64,000 nt of DNA from the NCBI GenBank assembly GCA_002189035.1, contig NEEC01000008.1:3286001-3350000 (forward strand). The letters are read 5' to 3'. Position numbers and translations under genes: made by a program. Source of the stretch: Utricularia gibba. Lineage: Eukaryota > Streptophyta > Magnoliopsida > Lamiales > Lentibulariaceae. Below the pieces are notes generated by a model. It was not told the origin of the DNA. It worked only from the letters and a program-made list of their open reading frames with translations, and searched no databases. Below are positions 14,801 through 26,300 of this stretch, in pieces (positions within the stretch are counted from its first letter, which is position 1; each line of letters opens with the position of its first letter).

Positions 14801-16641
14801 GTATACAGATCAATTTGAGAGGCTTGGATGGTGTTCAAGGCCCAGTTTATGTGGGTACAGGGTGTGTCTTTAACAGAACAGCATTATATGGTTATGAACC
14901 TCCACACAAACCGAAGTCCAAGAGGACTGCAATTTTGTCATCCTGTTTTGGAAGATCAAAAGATAAGAGTTCTAGGTCTAGCAAGAAGGGGTCAAGTAAA
15001 AAGAAGTCTAACAAGCCTGTTGATCCGACTGTTCCTATTTTTAGCTTGGACGATATAGAGGAGGGAATTGAAGGTATTCATTTGCTCCCTCTGGCATTAT
15101 GAATTTTTTTGTGCTGTAATGGTGTCAGTCATCTGATCCATACCCATGTATTTCAAGTTTATTTTTTCGTAGACTGTCATTTCACCCTTGATGAACTTTT
15201 GTCGGTTTTCCCTTTTCTTTTTCATGCGTTCCTTCGTTCATTAAAAATTCTTAGTGAGACTTTTCTGAATATGTTTTTGCCTTATCTGTGCTAATACTTC
15301 TTTCACTATGGAACTCAGGTGCCGGGTTTGATGATGAGAAGGCATTGCTCATGTCGCAGGTGAGCCTTGAGAAAAGATTTGGCCAATCTAGTGTTTTTGT
15401 TGCATCAACATTGATGGAGAACGGTGGAGTTCCTCAATCCGCCACACCAGAGACCCTTTTGAAAGAGGCCATCCATGTTATAAGCTGTGGCTATGAAGAT
15501 AAGACAGAATGGGGAAGTGAGGTAAACGGTTATGAATGTTATCCCTGGAAAGTTTGATATTTCAGTCCTTTCAAAATCTTTCAAGTTGATTTTTCCTGGA
15601 AGCTGATAGACTGGCTCGTACCTTTTTCTTGCAGATTGGATGGATTTATGGATCTGTGACAGAAGATATTCTAACAGGTTTTAAAATGCATGCTCGTGGT
15701 TGGAGATCCATCTACTGCATGCCTCCGAGACCTGCCTTCAAGGGATCAGCTCCCATAAATCTTTCTGATCGTTTGAACCAAGTGCTCCGATGGGCTTTGG
15801 GATCAGTGGAAATTTTATTTAGCAGACATTGTCCTATATGGTATGGCTATGGTGGTAGACTGAAATGGCTTGAGAGATTCGCATACGTGAACACCACAAT
15901 ATACCCAGTCACCTCTATTCCCCTTGTGCTATATTGCACTCTGCCAGCAGTTTGCTTGCTTACAGGGAAGTTCATCATCCCACAGGTCAGTGCCCCTGGT
16001 AAATGCACTCCCTATTCAAACCCTCAGAATGTGCTCAAGAACATAACTTTTTGCAGATCAGCAACCTTGCAAGCATCTGGTTTTTGTCCCTCTTTCTCTC
16101 CATCTTTGCCACCGGGATACTGGAAATGAGATGGAGTGGTGTTGGGATCGATGAATGGTGGAGGAATGAGCAGTTTTGGGTCATCGGAGGCGTCTCAGCT
16201 CACCTCTTCGCAGTCATCCAAGGTCTGCTCAAGGTTCTGGCCGGAATAGACACCAACTTCACAGTCACCTCCAAAGCATCTGATGAAGATGGAGATTTTG
16301 CCGAGCTCTACATGTTCAAATGGACCACCCTCCTGATTCCACCCACCACTCTCCTCATAGTGAACTTGGTCGGAGTGGTCGCCGGAATCTCGTATGCCAT
16401 CAACAGCGGATACCAAGCATGGGGGCCTCTGTTTGGCAAGCTGTTCTTCGCCTTCTGGGTGATCGTCCATCTCTACCCCTTCCTGAAAGGCCTCATGGGT
16501 CGCCAGAACCGCACTCCGACCATCGTCGTCGTCTGGTCGATCCTCCTCGCCTCAATCTTCTCCTTGTTGTGGGTTCGGGTGGATCCCTTCACCACCAGCT
16601 TCTCCGGTCCTGATGTTCATGAGTGTGGAATCAACTGCTGA
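11858..16641 (+). CDS. CESA3: Cellulose synthase catalytic subunit, CESA3 class (one-base frameshift in exon 3)
   Basis: The fourteen exons are 11858-11881, 12078-12273, 12455-12659, 12738-12813, 12923-13115, 13245-13511, 13613-13958, 14042-14179, 14257-14382, 14460-14672, 14809-15073, 15319-15521, 15635-15985 and 16057-16641. They total 3188 nt, one base short of 1062 codons plus stop. The protein is a UDP-glucose-dependent processive glycosyltransferase of the plasma-membrane primary-wall rosette. It has the N-terminal RING-like zinc domain ([31 protein letters not shown]), the DGAAML and DCDHYINN aspartates, the [15 protein letters not shown] motif, QVLRW and a C-terminal membrane cluster ending CGINC. 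Class assignment rests on similarity to CESA3. The conserved frame is lost at the A7 run 12532-12538, where eight A would restore [12 protein letters not shown]. Literal translation stops 14 bases later. Confidence 0.95.
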
Positions 16642-17556
16642 AACCATGAGCTGTGGATACTCCTAAGGAAGGTGTAAAATTCAAGTCTTTGGAGCCATAT
16701 GGCCTTGTCTGGATTTTTATCGGAGATTTTTTGAAAATAGAAAATTAATAATTTAAAATTATTGATTTTTAGAAAATTCACATTCCTACGGATCTATAAG
16801 GAAATTGCTTGTTATTTATTTTGTTGAAAATGAAATTATAAATATGAGGGGTTGAAATGCAATAAGACAAAACGTGAGGCTCAATTGAAAATAATAATGG
16901 ATACAGAGGCAAATATGATATATGGACAAACTTTTGAGGTTCAACTGCAAATATGATGAATTCATGATGATGTAGGGTTTAAGACGTAGTGAGAGGGTGG
17001 CCACCAGTAGACGGGAGTCGCAAAGCTGCGGCGCTGTTGAAGCGAGGTTCAGGTAATCCGGCCCATTTCCTGTACTAGTTCCCGGGAAGGGCTTTCTAGG
17101 GTTTCACGGCGGGAAGCTGATCTTCCTTTTTTGTGGATTTGGTTTGCAGATTTCAGAAGGTGTTTTTTTACCATTGATTTTTTGGATGAATTCTGAGAAG
17201 TCCTTTTTTCATGTGTTGTTTTTAGATTTGATCGGTTTCTTTTAGATTTTTGCATCGTGAATTTTTTTCTTTTCGTATTCGTATTTCTTTGCAATCTGAT
17301 ACGAGTTTTCTCGTAGTTTGGGTGGATGATTGCTTGACGGCAGTTACTTTTTAGATGATTATCTCTAGATTTTTGTTTGATTTGCTGTTTTTGGTTCACT
17401 TAAACCATTAGTTGTAGGAAATCTTCAGCTGTTCAGCGTCTTAATTTAGCATTTTGTTTGATTCCAGAGTGTCTGTTTCTTTCATAATGATTTTCTGTTT
17501 CTTCCTCGAGAACTGAATAGATCTCTGTTTTTCATGCAGTTTATTGAAGAATAAAC
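16642..17556 (+). other. Intergenic: CESA 3' UTR, NOG1 promoter and 5' UTR intron
   Basis: CESA 3' flank runs to about 16950. The NOG1 leader is probably spliced: a first exon ends GTTCAG|GTAATC near 17051, and the intron runs to TTCATGCAG near 17539. That intron is T-rich. No other gene was seen. Confidence 0.5.
17060..17104 (+). promoter_or_regulatory. Site II element and telo-box in the NOG1 leader
   Basis: GGCCCA lies at 17060-17065 and CTAGGGTTT (reverse telo-box) at 17096-17104, both in the 5' part of the NOG1 leader or leader intron. This pairing is known from plant translation and ribosome-biogenesis genes. Its activity here is inferred. Confidence 0.55.
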
Positions 17557-19584
17557 ATGGTGAATTACAATTTCAAGAAGATTACTGTTGTGCCAACAGG
17601 GAAGGATTTTATAGATATCATTCTCTCCCGTACACAGCGGCGGACTCCGACCCAGGTTCACAAGGGATATGCTATTTCACGGCTCAGGCAATTCTACATG
17701 CGAAAAGTGAAGTTCGCTCAACAGAATTTCAATGAAAAGCTGTCGACCATTATTGATGAGTTTCCACGGCTCGATGATATCCATCCTTTTTATGGAGATC
17801 TGCTGCATGTCCTGTACAACAAGGATCATTATAAACTTGCCCTGGGACAGATCAACACTGCAAGGAACCTGATTGGTAAGATTGCCAAGGACTATGTTAA
17901 GCTGCTGAAGTTTGGAGACTCTCTTTATCGTTGCAAATCATTAAAGGTTGCTGCCCTCGGACGTATGTGCACTGTAATCAAGCGGATTGGCCCTAGCTTG
18001 GCATATCTTGAACAGATAAGGCAGCACATGGCAAGGTTACCGTCGATTGATCCAAATACCAGAACCATTTTGATCTGTGGGTATCCCAATGTTGGAAAGA
18101 GTTCTTTCATCAACAAAATCACCAGGGCTGATGTGGATGTTCAGCCATATGCCTTCACGACAAAGTCATTATTTGTTGGCCATACTGACTACAAGTATCT
18201 GAGATACCAGGTTATTGATACTCCAGGAATTTTGGATAGGCCGTTTGAAGATCGCAATATCATAGAGATGTGTAGCATAACAGCACTTGCCCATCTAAGG
18301 GCTGCAGTGTTGTTTTTCCTTGATATCTCCGGTTCCTGTGGATATAGCATTGCCCAGCAGGCAGCTCTTTTCCACAGCATAAAATCGCTGTTCATGAACA
18401 AGCCATTGATCATTGTCTGTAATAAAACAGACTTGCAGTCTTTACAAGGGTTATCTGAGGAGGATATGAAGATAGTGATGGAGATGAAGTCAGAAGCTAT
18501 GAAAACTGTAATTGGTCAAGGAGGTGAGCCACTTGATGAAGAGAGCGTGCTCCTAACCATGAGTACATTGACTGAGGAGGGTGTGATTGCAGTAAAAAAT
18601 GCAGCCTGCGAAAGATTGTTGAATCAAAGAGTGGAGATGAAAATGAAATCAAAAAAGATGAATGACTGCCGTAATCGTATCTATGTTGCTGAACCAAAAC
18701 CCCGAGACAACAAGGAAAGGGCGCCGTGTATCCCGCAGGCTGTTCTTGATGCCAAGGCTAAAGAAGCTGAGATCTCTGCCCAGAAAGAGAAGAGGAAACT
18801 AGAGAAGGATCTGGAAAATGAGAATGGTGGAGCCGGCGTATACTCTGCTAGCCTGAAGAAGAACTATATCTTGGCAAATGAGGAATGGAAAGAAGATGTG
18901 ATGCCTGAGATTCTTGATGGCCACAATGTATACGACTTCATTGATCCTGATATATTGCTACGGCTCGAGGAGCTGGAGCGAGAAGAAAGTGTTCTTCAGG
19001 GTCTCGGAGAAAATGATGATTTTGAAATAGATGGATACGAGCTTTCACCTGAAGAAAAAGCCATCCTGACAGAGATCCGGAGAAAGAAAAGCTTGCTCAT
19101 TCAACAGCACAGGATAAAGAAGAGCACTGCAGAAAGCCGGCCAACTGTGCCCAGGAAGTTTGACAAGGACAGAGAATTCACAACCGAAAGGATGGGGAGG
19201 CAGTTATCATCTCTTGGACTCGATCCAACCAAGGCAATCAATCGAGCTCGTAGTAAATCCCGGGGACGTAAGAGAGAAAGGTCTGTTGACGATCGCATGG
19301 AAGTGGATGAAGCCCTAACAAAGGTGCAAAAGGTTAGCCGGAGTAAGAACGCTGGCCACAGATCAAGAAGTGCATCAAGAGAACCCTATAATCTGAGTTC
19401 CAGAGTACCATCTGATCTCCTACCAACAGACAGTGTGAAAAGGTCGCTCAAGAAGGCCAAGACTGCAGACAAGAAAAGGAGCAAGAATGCTCGCAAAGGC
19501 GAAGCAGACAGAGTCATTCCCAATCTCAAACCAAAGCACCTGTTTTCCGGCAAGCGCTCCACCGGGAAAACGCAGAGGCGTTAA
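17557..19584 (+). CDS. NOG1: Nucleolar GTP-binding protein 1
   Basis: An intronless CDS of 675 codons. NOG1 is a nucleolar/nuclear TRAFAC GTPase (Obg/Nog subfamily) that associates with pre-60S particles and supports 27S rRNA processing. The helical N-terminal domain (MVNYNFKKI) is followed by a GTPase domain with P-loop GYPNVGKSS (about 175-183), G3 DTPG (221-224) and G4 NKTD (289-292). The C-terminal third is charged, rich in Arg/Ser and Lys, with repeated basic clusters typical of nucleolar proteins (RSKSRGRKRERS, KKAKTADKKRSK). Length and order match eukaryotic NOG1. The start follows a 5' UTR intron and is the first ATG after the TTCATGCAG acceptor. Confidence 0.97.
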   Translation: MVNYNFKKITVVPTGKDFIDIILSRTQRRTPTQVHKGYAISRLRQFYMRKVKFAQQNFNEKLSTIIDEFPRLDDIHPFYGDLLHVLYNKDHYKLALGQINTARNLIGKIAKDYVKLLKFGDSLYRCKSLKVAALGRMCTVIKRIGPSLAYLEQIRQHMARLPSIDPNTRTILICGYPNVGKSSFINKITRADVDVQPYAFTTKSLFVGHTDYKYLRYQVIDTPGILDRPFEDRNIIEMCSITALAHLRAAVLFFLDISGSCGYSIAQQAALFHSIKSLFMNKPLIIVCNKTDLQSLQGLSEEDMKIVMEMKSEAMKTVIGQGGEPLDEESVLLTMSTLTEEGVIAVKNAACERLLNQRVEMKMKSKKMNDCRNRIYVAEPKPRDNKERAPCIPQAVLDAKAKEAEISAQKEKRKLEKDLENENGGAGVYSASLKKNYILANEEWKEDVMPEILDGHNVYDFIDPDILLRLEELEREESVLQGLGENDDFEIDGYELSPEEKAILTEIRRKKSLLIQQHRIKKSTAESRPTVPRKFDKDREFTTERMGRQLSSLGLDPTKAINRARSKSRGRKRERSVDDRMEVDEALTKVQKVSRSKNAGHRSRSASREPYNLSSRVPSDLLPTDSVKRSLKKAKTADKKRSKNARKGEADRVIPNLKPKHLFSGKRSTGKTQRR

Positions 19585-20333
19585 CCCAGACACCGTATTT
19601 GAAATTCTTCGTCAATTTTGGGTACTTTTACTGCTGTGTTTTATACTTTTGGCAATTTTCAATGATTGTATTGCTTGATTAATCAACAAATCAAATCGAT
19701 ATTTAGATTTAATCAATCACGCAATTAGTTTTTTAAAATAAGGGTACTTGCGTCATTTACAAATTTAATATTTGATTTGCTATATAATTTCATTAGGAAT
19801 TTTAAAATAGGGGAAGCAGCCTGTAGGGGCAATTTGGTAATTGATTGTCAACTGGGGACCACCAGATTAAACATTAATGATAGGAATCTTCTTCACATTC
19901 TAAAAGAATTACCGTGGGTTAAGAAATTAATTAAAGCGGATTAATTAAACAGCTCATCGGCTCCTCCCCATTTGTTGCCCGTTGGTGATGAGTACCTTTC
20001 TTGCTCACCTGTACACGGTTTCACGTTTCTCTCCTCTGACTCCCATTCCTTTCATGAACTCCATCAACGTCTGAAAGTTTCCCCATCTTTGTTCACCTGC
20101 ATCATCCATCTCCTGATTGAGGGGTGCCCACCTTCCAGGTGACTACTTTTTTTTGTTTTTCAACGGCATTATTGGAATTATTTCGAGGAATGGATGGAAA
20201 CCCAGGTCGTTTCTGGTTTTGATTTCGGTCATTTGTTCTGAGGGCTTCATTTTTCTTGTGGGATGCCGTCAGGGGTTTAAAGGGTAGAGGTTACGCTGCA
20301 GGGTTCCCGGGGAATTGCCAAAATCTAACCGAC
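19585..20333 (+). other. Intergenic: NOG1 3' UTR and PATROL1 promoter/leader
   Basis: NOG1 3' UTR is followed by AT-rich DNA and the PATROL1 5' UTR. A leader intron may start near the GTGACT at 20140. Nothing else is recognised. Confidence 0.45.
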
Positions 20334-23300
20334 ATGGATGAGTAAGTTTTTCCTTATGTTTCAGTGCTTAATGTGGCGGATGTTGCTTGGAATTATGATG
20401 CTTACTTTAGTTCAGGGATCTGTGATGAACAGCATTTGTGTTTCCTTTTATAGGGAGAGTGAAGTGGAATTTTTGCAAAGATATCGGCGGGATCGGCGTG
20501 TATTGCTAGATTTCATACTATCGGGTAGTCTGATAAAGAAGGTGGTGATGCCGCCAGGTGCAGTGTCGTTGGATGATGTGGATCTCGATCAAGTCAGTGT
20601 AGATTACGTCCTTAATTGTGCTAAGAAAGGTGATCAGTTTGGAATGTAAATTCTGCTGGTCCAGTTATGGCTATGTATCATAGTTGAATGAAAAACACCT
20701 GTATTCTACTAAAATTGTTGTTATTTTCCTTTTTAGGTGATTTACTTGAGCTCTCAGAAGCTATACGGCATTTTCATGATGTTTCTTTATTCCCCAGTGT
20801 GGTAATATTCCCGTTTCAAGATCTGATTCTTATTTAGTATCTAAATCTGCTCATAATAAATCTCTTTTCACTTGTGAATTTTTTCCTGCCATCAATATAA
20901 TTGGACTTAGTGTTCCATCTAACCTTCGGTTTTCCAAAAAAGAATGATACAGGTTCTAACAGTGAGTTCTTTCTAGTCACGGACCCTTGTTCTTCTGGTT
21001 CCCCTCCTAAGAGGGGGCCTCCTCCAGTACCTCTTCCGGTTTCAGCACCAATTATGTCCAATCTTGCGATCTCAGAACCTGTTGAGAATGGAAATTTTTC
21101 AGAATCACAACTTTTGTCAAGATCTGTGTCTCTTAGTTCTTCCCAACCCAAAGAACTGACTGTTGATGACATAGAAGATTTTGATGATGAACCGATTGAG
21201 AGCCGTAGATACTCTAGAAGAGTTCTAAATGATGCTTCCGACTTTGTACTCAGATTGCCTTCATTTGCCACTGGTATATGTACTTTCATATTCTTAGGCA
21301 TTTTATTCTTCCTATTAGATGTCAGTGATTATCTCTTGAGCAATCAAACTCTGTGCTGATCTACAATGGGATCTTATGGGTTGAAAAGGATGCAGCCACT
21401 GTATGCTCATGTATTTGATAAAAATTTTGGCTAATAGTCTTTTATCCTTTAATTTTTTTTGTGTCACACACTTCTTTAGTTGACTCTGTGGCCTCTTACT
21501 CTGTTTTAGGTATTACTGATGATGATCTTCGTGAAACTGCATATGAAATCCTTCTTGCTGCTGCCGGAGCTTCAGGGTATCTTAACTTTACAGTATTATT
21601 TTTCTACTCCATCCTTAAATGATAATACTAATAAATTTACCATTAGATTCAATATATAAACTTGCATACCTCAAATATAGTTGACCTTAAATTGTGGGCA
21701 AAAAGGTGTAGCTTTGTGTTTTTATATCTGGCACCAATTATATTATTGCATTTCATGGTTTTTTTTTCTCTGGTTTATACATTTAAACAGAGGACTTATA
21801 GTCCCATCAAGGGAAAAGAAGAAAGAGAAGAAGTCTAGCCTGATGAAGAAATTGGTCAGAAGTAGGACTGATAGTGCAGCAGTTCAACCTCACCAACCTA
21901 ATGGGTTGGTTGGCCTCTTAGAGACAATGCGTGTTCAGATGGAGGTACTTGTTTAATGCAGCTATGCCGTGCCTGCCTTTTTGAGACAACTAGACTTTAG
22001 AGACCTGATGGGCTCGAATCACAGTTTACATCATACAAGTAAAAAAGCATTATTCAATGCCCTGATATCTCATTTGGCCATTTTTCCATAAGCATAACGG
22101 TTGCAGCATTTTATTCATTTTTCTCATTTGCAAGTTTATGCTTTATTATTGTTACTCCAGCGGCATGAAGCGACAGATGAGATGTTTTCTTATCTCAGAG
22201 TTTGAATCAATGAAAATTCTGTCAACTTTCATCTTTGTCATTGCATACCACCATTCTCTTTATGAGTTTGTTTAAGGCATATTGAATTTCTATTCAATCA
22301 CATTTTTTCTCTGCAAATTCTTATCCCCAGACATTTGTTTGTGTATGAGGGTGTCAAATGAGGAGAGGGAACTTGTTACATTGTTTATTATTCATGATGT
22401 AGATCTCTTATCATGGGTTGGTAGAATATCAGACATGAAAACCCATCAAGTCCTGTTTTAACGCATGCACTACTGCTTTTGTACCCTATATGACCAGATT
22501 TCTGAAGAAATGGACATCCGAATAAGACGTGGGATTCTAAATGCTATGGTTGGAAAAGTAGGGAAAAGAATGGACTCTCTGCTAATTCCACTGGAATTGT
22601 TGTGTTGCATATCCCGCACAGAATTTTCAGACAAGAGATCCTACATAAAATGGCAGAAGAGACAAGTGAGCGTTCCTCCTCCTCCTCTTCCTCCCATATG
22701 TCTCATGCATGTTTATTCAGTGCTCTTGTTTAAATGGGGGAAAAACAGTCCACTTCCTTAACTGTATACGTTATGACAGGTAGTAAAATTTGTTTGGTAG
22801 GACAGTTTAATTTGTTTGGGATTAGAAGCTGGTGGGATTACTTTGCATAGAAATGAAAATTTTGTTAAAACTTAGATGTATTTAGTAGAGTGCTATTTAA
22901 GCAAAAATTAGTTATCATGAGTTTGGTACAAAGTTTTCTAATTGAATTTATGGCTCAAGGGAAATCTCTTTTAGATTAAGAGGATAACTGCATCTTTTAG
23001 GCCATGAGATTCGTGAAACTCATTTAGGAGGGTTTCTGTTTCGCTATAAATTATGCATTAAATAAATTTTTTAAATATATCTAATCTAAATATCACTTTA
23101 AACCAAATACATGATTAATGTATGTTATTTCACATAACTAACCTTTCATGTTCTACCAAACATGCCCTAATTGATAGTTCTTTTATGTTTATGTAGACCA
23201 CTGCTTTGGTGTGCTTTTTTTATCGCTTCTGCAATTGTTCTTTGAGAAATGCGTTTCTTCCTGTTCCTCATTGTATCTGCTCTTTTACTTTTTAATTGTG

Positions 23301-26300
23301 CCCTAATTTGATGTCAGTCCAGTTAAACATCTTAGAAGAAGGACTCATCAACCATCCCATTGTTGGATTTGGAGAAGCTGGAAGAAAAGGAAATGATTTA
23401 AGAATTCTTCTGGCAAAGATTGAAGAGTCTGAGGTTATAAGAATTCTTGAGTTACTCATTTGCGAATGAAATCATTTAACAATGTTTTACAGAAAATGGG
23501 ATGTGCACATATGCAGTCACCACATGATGCTTGACTACTGATTATCTAATCACACTATTCAATTTTATTTCACTAGCAAGCTTGTTGTGTCTTCTGGCTA
23601 GAAGGCATAAAATAAGGTTATATTTGTATCCTTCTCTCTGATTGAAGTCATATTGCTTTTTATGTACACCTTTCTCTAGACTCTTCCTTCTGGTGCGGGT
23701 GATATTCAGAGAGCTGAATCTCTGAGATCGGTAAGAGATATAGCTAGTGAACTTGCTGAACGTCCTGCAAGAGGTGATTTGACTGGCGAAATATGCCACT
23801 GGGCTGATGGGTATTACTTGAACGTCAAGCTGTATGAGAAGCTATTGCTTAGTGTGTTTGATGTTTTAGATGAAAGCAAGCTCACAGAGGTCTGTCATTT
23901 TTTTTTCATTTTTTATATGTTTTTATAAAAATTTGTGTCACACTGGAGATAATGTTTTTTCCATTTCCAGGAAGTTGAGGAAATGTTGGAGCTTTTCAAG
24001 TCTACGTGGCATATATTAGGAATCACAGAAACAATTCACTATACCTGCTATTCTTGGGTGCTATTTCGGCAGGTAGTTTTGAGGATTTTTGATAAAAGTA
24101 GATGAATAATCAATAAGATGATCTCTTATTGCAATAGGCATTTTTTTTTAGCGTTAACTGTAAATACTTTATAGTTCTTTCAATTCAGTGATGCATCTTT
24201 TTCACGTGGAGTTTTTTTTTTTTTTTTCACAAAAGATGGTCGTTTCTCTGTCATAACCTTCTAACATGCTAACTTTTACTTGCGTAGCTCTGATCCCTTA
24301 TTTAATGAGTGGAAATACTCTGATCAGTATAATATGGTTGCAGTTTGTCATGACTGGTGAGCTGGATGTCCTTCAGCATGCTGTTCAAAATTTGAAGAAA
24401 ATACCTTTGAAGGATCAACGAGGCCCCACAGAAAATTTGCACCTGAAAAGCCTGAGTTGTAGGGTGACTAATGAGAAGGGCTCACAGGAGCTCACATTTG
24501 TGCAGTCATTCCTGTTACCAATAATGAATTGGGCCGATACTAGATTGGCCGATTATCATTTCCATTTTCCTGAGGTATTAATTCTTGAATTTATTAGGAT
24601 GGATGGTTTATTGTGATTGATTTGATTTTTTGCACTCTCCGTGTTTCAGGATACTAGGATGATGGAGAGCATAGCCCTTGTTGCCATGGTGGTAAGGAGG
24701 CTTCTTCTAGAAGAACCTCACTTGGTAAGTCTATCTTGGCATTCTCGATATGTATTTTCTTTCTGCTATTGTATCCCAGTTTCTACTGTAGATCATGGAT
24801 GATCCCAGTTGTAAACATGTGTTGATGTGATGTCAGAAGGTTGCATCATGCGATCAATTTAACATATGGGCCATTTTGAAAAAACATGCCTGGGCATGCT
24901 TGAGATGTTTACTGCAGGAACATGTGATAAGTTTTGCTTCTCCCTGAAATCATACTTTTTTCCAGTCATCGCAGGGCTTGCCTCTGACAGACACAGAGCA
25001 GATAGAAATGTATGTGTCGGCTTCAACTAAACATGCTTTTACTAGAGTAAGTATTTTAATTTTGAATTCCTGTTCTGAAGCTAGGAATTGGATTAGAATT
25101 TGGAATAAAAAAAAAAACTTTAGCCTAGCCCGATGTACATTAAGATCCTTTTGATTTGCTGAGAGAAAAGGGGAGTACTTGTATTCAAAAACCTCTTAAG
25201 GAAAAGATACAAACTTATGAATCTGCCTCCTTTTCTTAGATGCAGATTAGGCATTTTATCATCTGATTTCTTTTCTTCTTTTTAATGTAGATTGCACAGG
25301 ATGTTGAAACATTGTCTAGTGTGTCAAATGAACATCCTCTTTCAATACTTGCTGAACATGCAAAGAAGGTTTTGAAAAGAGAGACAGTCATGTACTTACC
25401 GATATTGCACTCACGCCATCATGGTGCTGGTGCAGTGTCAGCATCTCTTGTTCACAAGCTTTATGGAGTCAAACTGGTAATTTGAGTCTTGATGTTTAAC
25501 AGGGCAGAATATAGACTGATCTGTAATCTTTCCCATTCAGAAACCATTCTTGGATGGTGCTGAACATCTTACTGAGGATGCTGTCTCTGTGTTCCGTGCT
25601 GCTGATGATCTTGAACGAAATGTAATCACTGTCATCTTGTCAACATGTGAAGAAGGAACTGCAGAGGCTTATCGTAAAAAACTGAGCTTGTACAGAGTAT
25701 GGTCTGCTTTTGTGACCTTAGTTTCTACTTTTCTGCATTGTATTTTTTTTTACATGGTTTTTTTGGCATATTTTGGAAATACCTTTGATGTTGGGGGACT
25801 ATTTTTTATTTGGTTGGTTTTTTAATGAGTTTGATGTTAAAAGTATTTAGTCCCTTGGATCTTTTTCAGATAGAAGTGATATCTGGAACATTGGTTCAAC
25901 GATGGATTAATGCACAGCTTGGAAGAATTGCATCTTGGACTGAGAGGGTTTTTCACCAGGAGGTAATCCTTGTCTTTTGTTTTTCTAGTGATTCCAAAAA
26001 TTTATATACATGCAGTACTTCATGGATCTCATGTTCAACTGTCTGATGTTCAAATTTCATGCTGGGGTCATACTTCAAGATTTTAAGGGAAATGCAGGAA
26101 TTTGTTTATCTACCGTGATATGGATGTTGTTGTAGAACAACCTGATGTTCATATCAAGTGCTATTAACTAGTGCTGCTTGTTTTATGTATTCTTCTTGTT
26201 TCTCCAGAACTGGTTACCAGTATCTACTCAGCACAGGCATGGAAGCTCAATTGTTGAAGTCTATAGGATTGTTGAGGAGGTTCACATTTTATTGTGATTA

